DNA of 15,094 bases from Xanthobacteraceae bacterium. GTDB lineage: Bacteria > Pseudomonadota > Alphaproteobacteria > Rhizobiales > Xanthobacteraceae. Shown piece by piece: positions 14,331 through 15,094 of the stretch; position 1 is the stretch's first letter, and each line of letters starts with the position of its first letter. Below the pieces are notes generated by a model. The model searched no databases and had not been told where the DNA came from. It was given only the letters and a program-made list of their open reading frames with translations. The stretch is from NCBI GenBank assembly GCA_019746355.1, contig JAIESC010000287.1, positions 1 through 15,094 of the forward strand, in the 5' to 3' direction. The position numbers and the translations under genes are program-made.

Positions 14331-14379
14331 GACGCACCTTCCGCCTCGCCGCCCACACCACCAGGAACGCACTGAACAT
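14323..14379 (-). CDS. Possible 18-aa hydrophobic/basic peptide
   Basis: A minus-strand frame encoding MFSAFLVVWAARRKVRRG begins at an ATG with GGAG 8 nt upstream and ends 8 nt inside the next gene. It has a short hydrophobic half followed by a basic end. It may be a small membrane peptide, or a leader whose translation delivers ribosomes to the GTG start of the Cys-rich gene. It is too short for homology; support comes only from the ribosome-binding site and the overlap. Confidence 0.35.
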   Translation of the reverse strand: MFSAFLVVWAARRKVRRG

Positions 14380-14415
14380 CGGGAAATCTCCGTTGAAGGA
14401 CCGCTGGAGCCATCC

Positions 14416-14444
14416 TATAGAACAAATCAGGAACGAAAAGTCAA
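14416..14444 (-). promoter_or_regulatory. Possible housekeeping promoter for the mini-operon
   Basis: On the minus strand TTGACT (14439-14444), a 17-bp spacer and TCTATA (14416-14421) lie about 40 bp before the 18-codon frame. The -35 is good (5 of 6) and the -10 weak, in an AT-rich pocket. Together with the terminator at 13974-13995 this would bound a transcript of about 430 nt. Confidence 0.35.
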
Positions 14445-14466
14445 GGGGTTCGGCAAAGAGGTCCAG

Positions 14467-14773
14467 ATGAGCGAGCTTTCCGACCACAAGCGCGTTTACG
14501 CGCGTCTTCGCCGCGCTATGGAAATCGACCGGCACTCAGGTAATTCTCGATGCGGCCGACTCCTCGGCCCACAAGGTGCTGGCGTTCTGCGTCGGCCTGT
14601 CGCTGGCGCCGCGCGGCCACACGCGGCTCCGGAGCAATCAATGGCACTTCGTGTTCTGTTTTTCGAAGCGGGAAGACGCGGAGAAAATCCTGGCGCGCTT
14701 CCGCGGGCGCTGGTTCAAGACACCGCACGTCGCTTTCGAGGAGCAGTCACTATTTCGACATCGGACGGAGTAA
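14467..14773 (+). pseudogene. Small conserved-looking gene interrupted by a frameshift
   Basis: An ATG at 14467 with GAGG 5 nt upstream opens a frame reading MSELSDHKRVYARLRRAM. From about 14520 the natural-looking sequence continues one frame over: STGTQVILDAADSSAHKVLA, then CVGLSLAPRGHTRLRSNQWH and FVFCFSKREDAEKILARF, to the TAA at 14771-14773. Joined, they give about 101 residues of a compact alpha/beta-type protein. The second frame has no good start of its own (first GTG at 14576, without a ribosome-binding site). Loss of one base near GAAAT (14521-14525) would restore the reading. Real decay or a sequence error are both possible. I do not recognise the family. Confidence 0.5.
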
Positions 14774-14808
14774 GCTTCAGCCGGGCTTTTCCCTGCTGCA
14801 GCATTCCA

Positions 14809-15094
14809 ATGCGAACTGGTTTTCTCCGCCTCACTGCTGTCGCTGTTCTTGCGTTCGCGGCGCCAAGCGACGCGGAGGCGGCCTTTTGCGCGTCATACTT
14901 CAACGGCGGCACCAATTGCGGCTTCGCGACCTTCCAGCAGTGTCTCGACAGCGTGCGCGGCGTCGGCGGCCAATGCGGACCCGCGCCGGGGTCGGCCGGC
15001 GAAGCGCGCAGGCGGCCGGATCGGCCGGACGCGCGGCCAAGACGCGAGCCGGAGCGCAAACCGGCCGCAGGCACCCCGCGCGAGACGACACGCC
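14809..15094 (+). CDS. DUF3551-type secreted protein (3' truncated)
   Basis: The open frame runs past the window end, with 95 full codons visible. Residues 1-24 are a Sec signal peptide (MRTGFLRLTAVAVLAFAA..., likely cleavage after AEA). The mature start FCASYFNGGTNCGFATFQQC (26-45), followed by GVGGQCGP, is the Cys-containing signature of DUF3551, a short secreted family abundant in Bradyrhizobium and relatives, function unknown. An Arg/Pro-rich tail follows and is cut off. The ATG at 14809 is the only good start before the signal; no strong ribosome-binding site is seen. Confidence 0.75.
   Translation, partial: MRTGFLRLTAVAVLAFAAPSDAEAAFCASYFNGGTNCGFATFQQCLDSVRGVGGQCGPAPGSAGEARRRPDRPDARPRREPERKPAAGTPRETTR

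Noticed and set aside
14715..15074. Minus-strand frame of 119 codons at the right end
   Set aside because: It is opposite the DUF3551 gene, whose signal peptide and Cys signature are clear.

Overview
The window is GC-rich, densely coded alphaproteobacterial DNA. The family mix (DUF2336, DUF3551, a DUF6496-like basic protein, a FliJ-type protein with the rhizobial signature, and a Bradyrhizobium-style secreted protein) points to Hyphomicrobiales, probably Nitrobacteraceae/Bradyrhizobiaceae or Xanthobacteraceae. It looks chromosomal. I saw no tRNA, rRNA, CRISPR array, transposase or phage gene.

Layout. 1-2400: the tail of an unknown plus-strand gene meets a DUF2336 gene stop-to-stop, followed by a leaderless lytic transglycosylase gene; both complete genes are on the minus strand. 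2508-3002: a MaoC-type hydratase (+). 3030-3755: a HAD phosphatase (-). 3756-4236: a long divergent regulatory gap. 4237-9257: a plus-strand run of small basic protein, DUF2188 protein, sorbosone-dehydrogenase-like lipoprotein, a small hydrophilic frame, DUF72 protein, isochorismatase-like hydrolase, one-helix membrane protein and NAD(P)H/FMN oxidoreductase. 9289-11033 (-): a FliJ-like protein and a secreted, repeat-containing, membrane-anchored protein in one operon. 11281-12903 (-): an ABC-F ATPase. 13063-13848 (-): a DXD glycosyltransferase. 14026-14379 (-): a nested mini-operon of very small proteins ending in a strong terminator. 14467-14773 (+): a conserved-looking small gene that appears frameshifted. 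14809-end (+): a DUF3551 secreted protein cut by the window edge.

The most coherent biology is a probable general-stress-response island. Two perfect matches to the alphaproteobacterial EcfG (sigma-EcfG/PhyR) promoter, GGAAC-N16-CGTT, sit in intergenic DNA just upstream of plus-strand genes (4143-4167 and 7879-7903). A near-perfect copy on the minus strand (3836-3860) faces the HAD phosphatase. The downstream genes (DUF6496-like, DUF2188, sorbosone dehydrogenase-like, a tiny membrane protein, a flavin reductase) are the kind of poorly characterised genes expected in such regulons. I infer co-regulation from the promoters; it is not demonstrated.

Other points of interest are the overlapping mini-operon at 14026-14379, two possible frameshifts (6042-6046 and about 14520), three tandem 16-bp palindromic units spanning the stop of the ABC-F gene, a ten-copy 15-bp coding repeat, and an orphan FliJ paralogue.
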